A stretch of DNA of 64,000 nucleotides, taken from NCBI GenBank assembly GCA_029532625.1, contig JARFXM010000008.1, positions 1,736,001-1,800,000 of the forward strand, in the 5' to 3' direction. This DNA comes from Lomentospora prolificans (taxonomy: Eukaryota; Ascomycota; Sordariomycetes; Microascales; Microascaceae). Positions 23,429 through 34,929 of the stretch are shown here, piece after piece. The stretch's first letter is position 1. Each line of letters begins with the position of its first letter. The notes under the pieces are model-generated. The model made no database searches and was not told where the DNA came from. It saw only the letters and a list, made by a program, of their open reading frames with translations. Position numbers and translations under genes: made by a program.

Positions 23429-23937
23429 GGGAACAGGACGCCCATTTCTTCAAATCCACGGTCTACCATCCCCAGAAAAATGAGTGATCCTAGACTTAAA
23501 AGACTTGAGTCTCTCAGGCTCGGCTTACCTGTTCAAAACTCATGAGGAGCTCGATACCGTACATTGTCCCTACACCAAAGCTATCTTGGATGTTCCCAAC
23601 GATGGGTATCTGTCATGGTAACCTAAATCGCTCTTCGGCTAACGAGCCCTAGCGTTATAGTATTTACTTTACCAACTATTCACTCTGTCTGACTTGAATC
23701 ATTCATTTCTCTGTCACCCGAAATGGGGCATCCAGGCCTCGTCCAAGCGGCTATAGATCAGTTATGCTCGGATGATACGGTCCAACTTGTGGCTCACTGT
23801 TTGTGCCCCGAGGATATGGGAGTTAACCCATTTCCACAATGCAATCAATCGCTTCCAAGATAAACTCGGTGGCAATCATACCTCCAATCACACGTTTCCG
23901 CCGAGAGTCCTAAATTATTACTCTGAACGATTGCCCA
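23429..23937. other. Convergent gap, Scm3 / histidine kinase relic
   Basis: About 500 bases separate the Scm3 stop codon from the last recognisable piece of the histidine kinase pseudogene. A short open frame starting MGHPGLVQAAIDQLCSDD near 23723 has no recognisable family and I do not call it. Confidence 0.45.
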
Positions 23938-26900
23938 TCAATGCTGTGGAGTATTGCAAGTTAGATCCTCAGCAACCCCAGTTCTCGCCAGGGGATTGTT
24001 CGGCCGCTGAACTCCCTTTTGAGGATGGTGAGCGATATCGACCTCCTTTGGCTGCTCCGACTTCCCGGTTTTGCGGGTGAAGGAACCGCCGTTCCAGGAT
24101 TGTCTCTTTTGCTCTCGTATTCCAGTAACGCCTCCCGTGTTTTGCTCTCTTCCGTGTCCGGTTGCGCCTTCAACCCACAGCCAACGCTTTCGGTAGCCTC
24201 TGGATTGGCAGGCGATCCCCATTTTGATCTCTCTGACGTACCTGAATCCAGACCCTTCTTAAGACTCCACTTGATGAGCTTCTCTCAAGAGTAGTACACA
24301 CAACAGGTTTGGACAGATAGTCATCCATCACCGCGCGGGTACACTTTTCTGGATCGCCCTGTAGAGCGGACGCTGTCATGGCAAGAATAGGAATATTTTT
24401 GATGTAAGACTTGAATGGAGCTTGGTGTCGCAGTCTAAGTCACGGCCATCCAGTTAGTCGAGCCAATAGTGCGCCCAAGGCTGGTTCAAACAGCTAGGAA
24501 GGATACTAACACGTATGTGCACTTATAACCGTCAATGATTGGCATCTGAAATCCATCAGTATGATGTCTGGCTTAGATGTTATACCATCCTTCGCTTTGC
24601 GCACGTATTCCAAGGCCTCTCTCCCATTCCAGACAGCGGCCACCCGGAATCCCAATGTCGTGACAAACTTGGTCGCTATTCTCTGATTTATCGCACTAGA
24701 ATTCAAATCTGGAACCCGCCTCAAACCAGGCAAAACGTCGACACGGAGGAATCTTGGCAACTTACTTATCCCCACCACAGGCACATGAATCTTAGCGCGC
24801 TCCGACATGGAGAGCTCGTCCTCGTTTATCGAGGGCGCCACTATCGAGTGGCCTGGGGCTGTTTGGCCGTTCTGCTTCAGCATTGGTAGTGCGCGATCTC
24901 TGCTTTTTCCACTCGACAAGGGCGCCTTCAACAACCGCCCATCCCCTGACATGTTGCATATGACACTTGTTTCCCATTGTAGACGATTGGAGAAGCCGTC
25001 AATGGTTGTCGGTCCGCAACCGCGAGCAGAAGGTTTCTGGAAAGGAATCCAAAATTTAGCAACTGTCCCTCTCCCCGGTACGGATTGGAGATCGATACAT
25101 CCATGCATAAGCCCCAGTAAATTTTTCCAGATGCTCAAACCGAGGCCAGTGCCACCGAACTGCCTAGCAGTGGACGCATTCCCCTGCGAAAAGGGCTGGA
25201 AAAGCTTTCGCTTCACCTCGTCGGTCATACCAATACCCGAATCTTCGACAGTGAATCTCATTGTGAGAGTGTCATCTATCCCCTCCTCCTTGTACACGGA
25301 CAACTGCACTTACCCTTCGCTTGTGAACTTGACACTATTCATCAGGAGATTCATGATAACTTGCCGAGCCTGCCCAGGATCACCGATGACAAAATCACGT
25401 TCAAGCCCCTGGGGAGCGTCGTACTGGAAGCAGAGATTCTTCCGGGACGCTCCAAGCTTGAGCATACAATATACATCCTCAACCATTCCCGATAGCGAGG
25501 ACTGGACCTCTTCGATGTCGAGACGACCAGATTCTACTTCGGAAAAATCGAGAATGACACTCACAGCCGTCAACAATGCGCTTGCAAATCCTTAGATGCC
25601 TCCCAGATACTCTAATTTCTCTTCATCAACTATAGTGGTGGTTAGAACTTCAGCCATACCTAACACGCCCGCGATGGGAGTACGAATTTCGTGCGACATC
25701 TTGGCAGACAACAGTGGACCTACATTCGCAAGGAATTGACTCTTCAGTTGGTTTGCTTCATTAGCAGCTGTCTCATTCGCGATGGCTTGCCTTTTCCCCT
25801 AGCCTCTTCTTCTAGGGCTATTTCTCTTTCTTTGAGCTCGGTCACGTCCATGATAACACCGATCATGCCCTCGACCAAAACCGTCTCGGGATCCGATCCT
25901 GATTCGCTCCATAAAGGAAGAAACCGCATTCGGTACGGTCGATCAACTAGGAAAGCCGAATTAGAAATACCACCTCAAAAGGGGGCAGAAGAGAAAAGGC
26001 AAAATGGGAGAAAACAGCTGCTGGGACGAGTCCTCCCGTAGATGGTGCTCATGGATGTCTTCCGCGATTCGGCCGTCCAGGGTGCTTTAAACGGTATGCA
26101 AGACCTTGGGTCTCTCGCCAGCTGAAAGAGAAAGGGCGAGTCTATTGAAGACCTCGTACACGTTCTGACCGAGAAACCGGTGAGAGTGACCCTCGCTCTC
26201 CAGGTTGTTTTCACGCCTCGCATTCCATATCAGGGCACTAACCGTTAGCAGTTGCTGTCGCGTTCTTTTGGCGACTAGTCTAGCCTCCATAGCCTCGTGA
26301 ATATAGGCGCAGGTGCATACAGGTAGCGGAAAAGATCAGTCGCCAATAGGTTGAGACCCCTACAGGGCTCCACCTCGTAGGGTAAACGGGACCGTTTCGG
26401 GAAGCTACCGAACCACCGGCGGAGAGCCCCATCGCCTTTGTCCCGCAGCGGCATTGCTCGGCCTAGAAACCAGCGACATTCCCCATATTTGCCTCGAATT
26501 CGGTATTGAGTTCCAAATGGCATACCCAGCTGCAGGCGGTAAGTCCATCTCTTTAGGACTTGTGGAAGATAGTCTGGGTGAAGAGCATTCACCCAATCTT
26601 TCCCGAATGACGTGCCTGCGATGAAGCCAGTATAGTGATACCAGCAGATATTCAAAAGTCGAACATTCCGTCGGCCTCAGTGGTCCACTCCAACTGTAGC
26701 ATGGCTTCGCAAATCAGTCTAAACCTCTCCTCGTCACGCTCCTTGATATCCGATATTTCCTGCGTGAACCTGGTAACCTTGCGAAGACTAGCGACTACAG
26801 CGAAACCTCACCAGTCACATCATCACGTATCGTCTCTCCCAGGGCGTCATAAACGACCGGTCGTCCTGACTCATCATATGCTTCGATACGTAGTCCAGCG

Positions 26901-28230
26901 AAGGTTTTCTCAGTTTGATCTGGATACACGTTGATCGAAAGTTTCCTTGGACAATCCCATCTAAAGTATCCAATTTTCTGGCTAGCCAAACCCTCGAATT
27001 TACCATCAAACGCGCCATCTTTTCGCCATAGTTTGCAGGCAGCCTTCTTAGGGTATATCGCACTGCCATCTTTCCACATAGCAAAAATTGGAGCCTGGGT
27101 GTTGTCGAGCAGCACATCCTTCATCTTGATTAACTTTTGCAGGACTGATAATGCGCCAGACATTGGGCGTTTCGATAGCGGACCAGGTGGTGGGAATGGC
27201 ATTTGGCGGGGAGAGGGAGTAGCAACAACCGATCCTGCGCCTCAGAAGCCATCACAGAGGGTTTGTTCATTCGCGCTGTGAGGTGCATTGCCGAGTTGGC
27301 ACCGTCCTACTATATGTTGAGAAACGGGGTTTTTGTCAAAGTCAGAGTACAATACGTCTGCTGATCCTCATACTCCCCGGGGTTAATGATCATATTGGCA
27401 TGAATCTGGCGGTTATAGGCGCGTGCCTCTTGCCCCACGATCCCGCCCATATCCTGTTCTGATACCACGACATCCACCGAAACATCCCCGGTAACAGGAA
27501 GCACTTGGAGTGGCGCGTGCTGCCATACGCGTTTGGGAGGTGGTGCTTGGCGACGGCTGTAGAGTATCAGGGACTCTGCGACGCCCTCTGCCTCTAACTA
27601 ACCCAGCGCTTGGTCCATTTCCCCATTCGTGGTAAAATCCAGCAGAGATTCCCATGACACCCATGAGAGTTGTCCATCCTGGAACATGTCGATTCCAACC
27701 TGGGAAAGGGTCTGCCCACGAAACCTAGCCTCTACAGATATACCGTCTCGGCGTGCCCCTTCCGCGCTAGCCAAGATACCAACGAGGCTTCCAAACGCCG
27801 CATTGGCAAAAATGACTGTTTTCAGGCCGTCTAAAATTATAACAGGCACTGGCATATTTCGTATAGCGGATAGGATACGTTGGTCGGATGATATGGCATC
27901 GGCAGGCCGTCGCCTCAGAGGGCTATACGATGTGGCCCTGGCCGCCCTTCCTGGCCTATCAGCTCGGTATCTCGGCGGCACATTCTTTCCTAACTCGGCG
28001 TCCAGGGGCATAGGGATGCTTGTCGAGTATGTGCCCCTGTCACCCAGGGTGCCGTGTCGGTACGTCCCCCTGCTGTATATGCGAGGGATCATACGGCTAA
28101 CCACAGTCGCATCCCGTTTGAGACGTTCCTGCGCCCTCACAAGGGGCCAAGGCCTGGTAAATTCGGGGCAGTTGGTTTCGAGCTCGTCCAGACGAAGACG
28201 AGGAATAGCGGGGGACCGTAGATTCGGCAT
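23938..28230 (-). pseudogene. Broken PAS-type hybrid histidine kinase
   Basis: Read from 28230 leftwards, fragments in changing frames line up in the order of a fungal hybrid sensor kinase. They are: an N-terminal segment (RPWPLVRAQERLKRDATVVSR), PAS domains (MWKDGSAIYPKKAACKLW; WVNALHPDYLPQVLKRWTYR), an H-box MSHEIRTPIAG with the phospho-acceptor His at 25691-25693, an ATPase domain (VEDSGIGMTDEVKRKLF, FGGTGLGLSI), a receiver with Asp in PDIILMDF and Lys in YLSKPV, and a Ser-rich tail near 23940-24170. In-frame TAA codons at 25310-25312 and 25592-25594, and apparent one-base losses near 24549, 24772, 25785 and 26625, break it. Some intron signals remain. The lesions are not the CpA-to-TpA type, so RIP is not the cause. 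An intact gene would have been a two-component sensor kinase relaying phosphate to a histidine phosphotransfer protein. Sequencing errors cannot be excluded, but so many lesions in one gene, with clean neighbours, make decay more likely. Confidence 0.85.
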
Positions 28231-30861
28231 GCAGCCTAAGGGAGGACTTCAGGCCTAGGTTCCGTAACGTGACGTTTGAGAGAATGGGTATGGTTTCTTG
28301 ACATCGCTTCGATGTTGACAAGAATAACTCGACATATATCCCGAAAGAATACCTCAAGTCCCTAACTTGCTCCTGGGATAGATGTGGCAAAATAGGCTGT
28401 CAATGATGCGCCATCATATCGATGCGCTGAGCCCTGTGTTGAAGTAGGCGGCTCCAGAGTTCCGCAACGACACAACATAGCATGTATGTGGAGCCTGACT
28501 TCTCTGTCTTGTCTTCTTGTCCGAAGAAGCTTACGGGGAATCAGGGCTCCCATCCCTGTGCCGAGCTGGACCCTATCGTGCCACACGAAACGATTGCGAG
28601 AGGCACAACGAAGTGCACATGTACTACGCAAGTATCCCAACCAAGAAGCACTGAGCAAGAACCGCCAAGCTCTAATAGCTGGCGTTGTAGGCTTAACGAG
28701 TCGCTCCCGAGTTGGCCGAATCGGCCTTGTCGTAATCTACTGCTTTGCACCAATATCCCTCGCCTTGCCGCGGGGGTTTAGCATTAGAACTCATCAGATT
28801 GAAGGGATTTCCTAAGAGACTGAAAGAAACGGATCCTCTCTACTCAAACTGATTCATCCGCGCCATCGGAGGTCAAGAAGTATAGAACGATTTTGACTAC
28901 TCTTTTTATTCTTCCTGGAGGGCCTACAAGTGAAACCTCGACCGGAAACCCGCCAAAAAGAGATGCTGTGCCATCCACAAAGGCATGGTGCATGGTACCA
29001 GGGAGCGGAAGCAACACAATCAGCCAATTCAAGACCATATCTAGCCGGAGGGTTTGGGTCCTTTTAGAATTCAAAAGGTGAAAGGGAAGAGAAGAAAAGA
29101 AAAAATATCAAAGGGTGGAAGCGCTTCCGTTGGGGTACAATTCTGCGACAAGCGGCTCAGCGATTGCTTACTCGTTGGCTCGTCAGCTAGCTCGCGAGCC
29201 GAAGTCTACTTTGGTGATTTAAAGTTGATATCCAAAAGTTATTGCATCCGGATCGCGATTGTTACATTGTACTAGGGGAGGCACCAGTCTACTGTAGTCA
29301 CAAGCGGCCTCGAGCGTGGAGCGTTGTAACGGAGACCACTGTAGAGAATAAAGTAACTCGTATTTAAGGTCGGCCTCAATGAAGACAGAAGGGAGGGCAA
29401 GGTTATGGGTGGCGACCCCAATGGTTGCCCACTCTCCCGCGAAGCAACCCGTTCCAAGCATTGATTTCCTTTGGTTAATGTCCGTCCTCTCTTTCTGTGA
29501 GCACTCCGTTGATAAAGAACAACCCACATGTGGTCAACGCGTTCCTCACAGCCGCATCCTGGCCAAGGGTTGCGCGCAAGGGGCGAGGATCCACGTTCGC
29601 TTGAGTGCATTGACTGGCATCTGAACCCTGGTCATACTAGCAGCGGAGTCGATAGAGCCGTCGACACCTCAGGTAAACTCTTAAGACATCGAGGGAGGGT
29701 GTCAGTATGAACTCTCCGTTGGCATGTTGTAGCCCGGCCATTGTTTATCATTGACGGCCGCCGGGCTCGTTAACAAGACACAAAAGAGCCGTTATGGACG
29801 CTTGCAGACATCTCGACAAATTTCTAATATTTTCTTAAGAGTGGGGAAACCCGCCACACACATGCAGCATGCAGGTAATAAAGAGGCCGACTCGACTCGA
29901 GAGATCGATCTCTTGGATCTCATGTATGCCGGAGCAAAATCCTCCAGAAATCTATATGGGATAGAGAGGCGATATACTGGGCGAATCTCTCATTCGACCA
30001 TGAGGAACTCTCACCTGGACCGCCCATAGTTGCTTCGTGGGAATCGCGTTCGGCCCTCTCAATCTACGAACCCGGAACCGAAGATCGTGAAACCGGTGGT
30101 ACCATACTCATTTTATGCCCCAATTTATCTCCTCCTTCGCTTATTCGCCCGGCCGTAATTTCGGACGAGTCTAATCGACACTCTTGGAGGCAACTGGCCA
30201 TGGGCCATATCAGCCGGAATCGTGCAGGACTAAAGTCCCAGGAAAGAAACTCATGACCACCCGACATTCAATCTTGAATTCCGGTGTTGCACAAGCCCTT
30301 GTCGAGTCCTTCTCGACGCCAGGCATTGACATTGTATTGGCTGGCAGAAGGAAGGGAGTGGTGGCCTGTAATAGTAAGAACATGAGCTCCCTCGCATGAT
30401 GCCAACCACCCCTTGATGCATAGAAGATGCCCAGCGACTTAATTATACTAATACATCGCACTTGTGGAGGATAAATTGGCTTCAAGATGTGGTAGGGCGC
30501 GGCCCAACCGCACTAAACACTTCCAATTCTGAATATAGCCGCGAGACAAATGCGGCGAACACACTATTGACGGCTGTTAAAGCTGCGAGCAGTGATAATT
30601 TATTGTGCAAATTCGTTGGGGACACTGTAGTTCGTGCAAGGTGAACACACTTATATAGGTGTCGTATAGTCTTCCATGTCAACGGCTCTAGACATCGCCT
30701 CCATCTTCGGTCCCTCTCGAGCACGCCAACGAAGGGCTCATGAATCAACAAACTCTCGCCATAACCCCCTTTTTACTGACACTTCTTTATCTGTTCCCGG
30801 CAGTACTTCACCAAGTTGAACCATATTGACGTCAAGCTTGCCTTCCTTGCTGCCTGTCACC
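28231..30861. other. 2.6 kb with no recognised gene
   Basis: The stretch has normal base composition. It contains many open frames of 60-110 codons on both strands (for example 28486-28815 plus, 29272-29610 minus and 29751-30029 plus), none with a recognisable family, motif or convincing splice structure. A roughly 100-codon open frame without an ATG, reading IWDREAIYWANLSFDHEEL near 29950, looks coding-like but continues into nothing I can identify. Decayed gene remnants next to the broken kinase are plausible. The right end should hold the promoter of the small secreted protein. Confidence 0.4.
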
Positions 30862-31197
30862 ATGAAACTGGCCCCTTTGACCGCAGCCCTAGTGGCCCTT
30901 TCGCCCCTGGCTCGACTAGTCACCGCTGCGCCCGTATCCGATCAGCATGGCGAGCCAGCCCTTTTAGCGCACCGTCAGAATGGCCCGCCCCAGTTTTCCG
31001 ATTTATTGAAGGAGATTCTCGACAGGGTTGGGATTGAAGCTGGGGGGTGGGTCCATGGAGGCGGATCCAACAGGGTCTCCCGCCGACCGGCTCAGCCGAT
31101 TGACCCTAACAACAGCCGGCCTTATAGGCCAGGGAGACCAAGCCTGCCATCGGATCCGAACAACGGCAGGCCGATAAGGCCCGGCAGGCCATTTTGA
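30862..31197 (+). CDS. Small secreted Pro/Arg-rich repeat protein
   Basis: A single exon encodes 111 residues, start context CACCATGA. The N terminus MKLAPLTAALVALSPLARLV is a classic signal peptide, with likely cleavage after TAA at about residue 23. A linker with a short amphipathic stretch (FSDLLKEILDRVG) follows. A dibasic Arg-Arg at 74-75 could be a Kex2-type processing site. After it, the last 36 residues contain two copies of a unit PxDPNNxRPxRPGRP, 17 residues apart, ending in Phe. There are no cysteines, which is unusual for fungal small secreted proteins. I know no family for it. The C-terminal composition recalls Pro/Arg-rich antimicrobial peptides, but that is resemblance only. 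An in-frame TTG upstream is not a likely start. Confidence 0.7.
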   Translation: MKLAPLTAALVALSPLARLVTAAPVSDQHGEPALLAHRQNGPPQFSDLLKEILDRVGIEAGGWVHGGGSNRVSRRPAQPIDPNNSRPYRPGRPSLPSDPNNGRPIRPGRPF

Positions 31198-31916
31198 GGA
31201 CAATGACTGAGCATCCTACATCTAGCTCAGGGGTGCTGTTGCGATCTACGAATCGTCCGGGGCGACGCCCCCCAAAATTCCCTTCATTCACAGTTCTGTT
31301 CTGTTTTCTTTCCTGCTTGCTAGACTGGGGAAACAGAGGAGAAAGAGGGCGTCTCCACAGCTCAAGTAGCACAGTTTCTTCCTACGGGCACTTCTGCCAA
31401 TTGCCATGATTTTCGCCATTATACCCATTTTGACATCGACACACCAACCGCCCAGGCCGAGGCGGGGATCGGGCTGAGATGGGTGAGGACCAATTCCAGC
31501 CGAATGTGGCTCGCGCTGAGCTTAGTGCAATAAAAAAAGATGGATATTGCTCTTGTCTCCCATGGTTAGCACTTGCCATGTATCTTAAAAGAGTCCAGCT
31601 TAATCGAGTGGACTATGGTAAACTAAAGCTAGATCCAGAACCCATGTGTCACGCTCATTTTTACTTAATAAGCAATAATACTTCGTAGCTCACGCCCAAT
31701 AATCCATTGTCGCAGAGGTAGTCTGGTTACATAATCCAGCGGACACGGCTGCACACAAAACTGTGAAGGACCTCTCGACCGCAACCAACACCATTCAGCC
31801 CACTATCAACCAATATCTTGAACGCTTTCCAGATCACTGTAATATTTGTACTGATCGTCTTGCATAATTAACTTGCACCTATAGAGCTGAAACCTAGAAA
31901 TACATCCCCAAGGGCG
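31198..31916. other. Intergenic region upstream of Yth1
   Basis: About 720 bases contain the 3' end of the small secreted protein gene and the promoter of Yth1. Short open frames on both strands have no recognised product. Confidence 0.5.
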
Positions 31917-32714
31917 ATGATGGCACCTGCCACTACCTCTTCAGAGGCTCACGACTACGCTTCCGTCATTTTAAAACATTCTCCCCAGCCATATAGCTTC
32001 AATTTTTCCCCTTTCCTACGTCAGGTCCACCATCACGGCCTCCCCGCGGATAGGCCAGTGTGCAAAGCATACGCCACGGGCCACTGTCCAAACGGAACGA
32101 AATGTCTCGACCGCCACGTCAGCGATCCGACAGCTATCAAATCCGGCGGAGGTCCTCCCGCATCGGGACTAAATTCTCTAGTGTGTAAGCACTGGCTACG
32201 AGGCTTATGCAAGAAAGGGGAACAATGCGAATTTCTTCACGAATACAACCTGCGCAAAATGCCCGAGTGCAATTTCTTTGCGAGGAACGGGTATTGTTCC
32301 AATGGCGAAGAGTGCCTCTACCTACACATCGACCCCCAAAGTCGTTTGCCCCCCTGCCCTCATTACGATCGGGGATTCTGTCCTTTGGGCCCAACGTGCT
32401 CGAAGAGGCATGTAAGAAGAACACTATGCCCGTTTTATCTGGCCGGATTTTGTCCCGACGGGAAGGAGTGTAAGGAGGGTGTCCACGCAAAATGGGCTTC
32501 TAACCTAGAAAAGCCTACTCCGAAACCAGAAAAGAACGAGGAGGAGGACGCGACTGCCTCAAGGAGAATGGAGCTCATGTCCACCGAAGATGATAAGGAT
32601 CGTACGAGGGATCGGGATAGAGATCGAGAAAGAGACGAAGGAAGATACCGTCATAACCGTGGAGGGAAATGGCGAGGCAGGGGAGAACGAAGGTTTCGAG
32701 GAAGAGGCTATTAA
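31917..32714 (+). CDS. yth1: mRNA 3'-end processing protein Yth1 (CPSF30)
   Basis: A single exon encodes 265 residues. Yth1/CPSF30 is the zinc-finger subunit of the cleavage and polyadenylation factor that recognises the polyadenylation signal in the nucleus. Five CCCH fingers are visible in a row: VCKAYATGHCPNGTKCLDRH, VCKHWLRGLCKKGEQCEFLH, ECNFFARNGYC..CLYLH, PCPHYDRGFCPLGPTCSKRH and LCPFYLAGFCPDGKECKEGVH. This number and spacing are diagnostic. The C terminus is an acidic then Arg/Asp-rich and finally RGRG-rich tail. Two ATG codons occur in tandem at the start, and either could be used. Confidence 0.96.
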   Translation: MMAPATTSSEAHDYASVILKHSPQPYSFNFSPFLRQVHHHGLPADRPVCKAYATGHCPNGTKCLDRHVSDPTAIKSGGGPPASGLNSLVCKHWLRGLCKKGEQCEFLHEYNLRKMPECNFFARNGYCSNGEECLYLHIDPQSRLPPCPHYDRGFCPLGPTCSKRHVRRTLCPFYLAGFCPDGKECKEGVHAKWASNLEKPTPKPEKNEEEDATASRRMELMSTEDDKDRTRDRDRDRERDEGRYRHNRGGKWRGRGERRFRGRGY

Positions 32715-32984
32715 TTTCATGCTGTCTTGCGCTGGAGGCAGGAAATGACGCCGATGAGATTGCGCAGCGAGGATAGAGTCATCTTACCGTACTAACGCGA
32801 TGTCATCACAAAGTAAAACTTTTTGTCGATGGAGAGTTTCTATTAGAGGACCGGGTTCTAAAAGATGGCGGCGACCAACTGGCGCCTTGTCTCTGTCTAG
32901 ACCAATCTTCTCCGCCGCCTGCAGGGACCGACCATGAGCGAGCGTGCTTTGGTGTGCGGCCTACAGCATTGCCGACTATTTTTG

Positions 32985-34561
32985 TCACGGTTCTGTCCAG
33001 ACGTTCGCCATTATCCGGCTATCCGGCGGAATAGCTCTGGCCTCATTTGCGGATCTTTCATCCTCGTCAGTGCCAACTTGAGAGCCTTCGGGGGAGCCAT
33101 TCTGCCAGGTTGACAGCTCATCCATCTTTCGCATTCCCATCATCCACGTCACTAGATTTCTAGGCATCCATCTCCCAACAAAGCCATATACACTGGCCCC
33201 TAACCCGACTCGGATAGTCTCCTTTGTTATCGACCCGTCGATGACATCGAATACGGTGTTGTGCAAATATCGAAGCGAACTTCCCTTCATTCCCCGTATT
33301 CTACCACCCGAGACAGTCAGTTCGCGTTGTACTATGAAATTACGACCATACGCTGCGCGAGCATTCTCGTTCCAATTGGATGCAAGGGTGCATGGATCAT
33401 CGGTGTATTGTTTCGCGGATGAGAAGCTGCTCAAGTCAAATGTGCCGAGCTGAACATGCGTGACTGGGATGGAAAGCGGTCGAAGCTCTGTTGTTAGAAC
33501 CTCAGTAAAAGCTGTCAAAGCGGAGCAAACGGTGGCCTCCGGAGCATGGAAAGGCGGGTTGATTGAAGATATAATTGATGGTGTAAATACCAGCACTTTG
33601 GGCGGCGACGATTTTTCGCCGACAGGACCTAGCCGTGCTGTCAGAAGAGGTAGGAGAGCCTGGACCGTGATGACGGGGTGCAGCAGGTGGGTGTTAAATA
33701 GATCAGCAAAGGCACTTGGAGGTATCGTTGCGATGGGCGATGTTTGGTAGTTAAGGGCGGGAATCAGGATGACGGCTTTCAAACTGAGGTGATCGGGCCG
33801 CGCCCTCGGCACTGGGACGTAAGGTGACCTCAAGAAGGCGGCGAACCGCTCAATAGCAAGTGAAGCACTAGGTGGCTGTGAGGTATTAGTGAGCTGGGAA
33901 ACAAAAGGCTATGAGGCAATGTGTCCCACGTACGTTGGTAAAATCGATATGCAGGGGCCGGATGTCAGGTCGGGATAGCTTTTGGACGAGGGATTCATCA
34001 TCAGCCGTGCTGCAGACAACAAAGACGATAAAGCCCTTTCTTTCCATATCTAGCGCCAGCGACCTGGTCAAAGGTAGATCCGGCGACCCCCCTGCAATCA
34101 ACACAACCTCGACGCGACCACCGTTCCTTCTGGATCTCCTAGCCTTGCGGGTTTTGCGGTGGTAACAGGTGCTCCTGTAGACTTGGTACGATAGCACGCC
34201 CGCTACGAGGGCCGCGGCACCGAATGCGATCCGATGTTTCGCAACGCATTCTCGAAACTTCTCCAGACGGGAGACGGCCACGATGGTAACCGGGACAGCG
34301 GCGGGAGGTGCAGGCTTAAGGGGGTCGGGAAGCCAGTGTGCTGAAGATAGAGTTGTTCGGACGGCTACAGCGGCGTTTTCGATGTGCGTATCAATAAGGT
34401 CGGCTACGTCCGTGGAATATCTCCATATTTGGTTCGGCAGTGATGAGAGCTGTGTAGACGCCGGGAGGTTAGAAGACATAGTTTCCCCTTCTCGGGTATT
34501 TATCAAGTGGGCGGACAGCTCTTACCACGTCTAAAAAAGCTTGATCATCGGCGGACATCAT
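32985..34561 (-). CDS. DUF1776-family membrane protein (short-chain dehydrogenase-like)
   Basis: Exons 34561-34526, 34449-33934 and 33875-32985 give 480 residues; introns are 76 and 58 bases. The first exon encodes only MMSADDQAFLDV, which continues after splicing as LSSLPNQIWRYSTDVADLID, the typical N terminus of the family. Without this exon the protein would start with an atypical sequence, so I prefer the spliced start. One hydrophobic segment (IAFGAAALVAGVLSY) follows at about 100, then basic residues, then a Rossmann-like region (VEVVLIAGGSPDLPLTRSLA) resembling short-chain dehydrogenases. The yeast relative is Pbr1 (YNL181W), a membrane protein of unclear function. Catalytic residues of true dehydrogenases are not obvious, so enzymatic activity is uncertain. 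It is convergent with Yth1, 270 bases apart. Confidence 0.92.
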
Positions 34562-34929
34562 CAGACTTGCAGTTGAAAATGCCGGGATTTAGCGTATATT
34601 CCGGGTTATCCGAGAGAATTTAACGAATATGAAAGTATCCAGGATTCGACTTCTCGCCAACGTCCTTGTGGTGAGGTTTCCAGTCTTATTGAGGGCATGT
34701 GCTTCCTCAATTTGAGCGCGGATATTAAATTCAGTGTTCCAATGACGTGACGGACGGGCAAGTGCAGACGGGTGGTTTCGTCCGGGATAAGGCACACAAT
34801 GATGGATCCATATATTTATCCGGAAAGCGAAGCTTTCCCGATAAAAATCGAATTCTCTCCTCTCCCCAGTGAAGAAAAGATAAAAAGGGATCTTTTTCTC
34901 TAAGAAAAAAATAAGACTCGAAGAAAAAT
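34562..34929. other. Intergenic region upstream of the DUF1776 gene
   Basis: About 370 bases contain the promoter of the DUF1776 gene and the 3' end of the methyltransferase gene, both on the minus strand. The region is A/T-rich around 34800-34930. No gene was recognised. Confidence 0.5.

Noticed and set aside
23723..23870. Short frame starting MGHPGLVQAAIDQL
   Set aside because: It stops quickly, no partner exon could be joined convincingly, and no family is recognised.
28482..28815. Overlapping open frames of about 100 codons on both strands
   Set aside because: No recognisable family, introns or consistent codon pattern; probably chance.
29219..29610. Overlapping minus-strand frames of about 100 codons
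   Set aside because: Two frames cover the same bases, which argues against real coding in either, and neither is recognisable.
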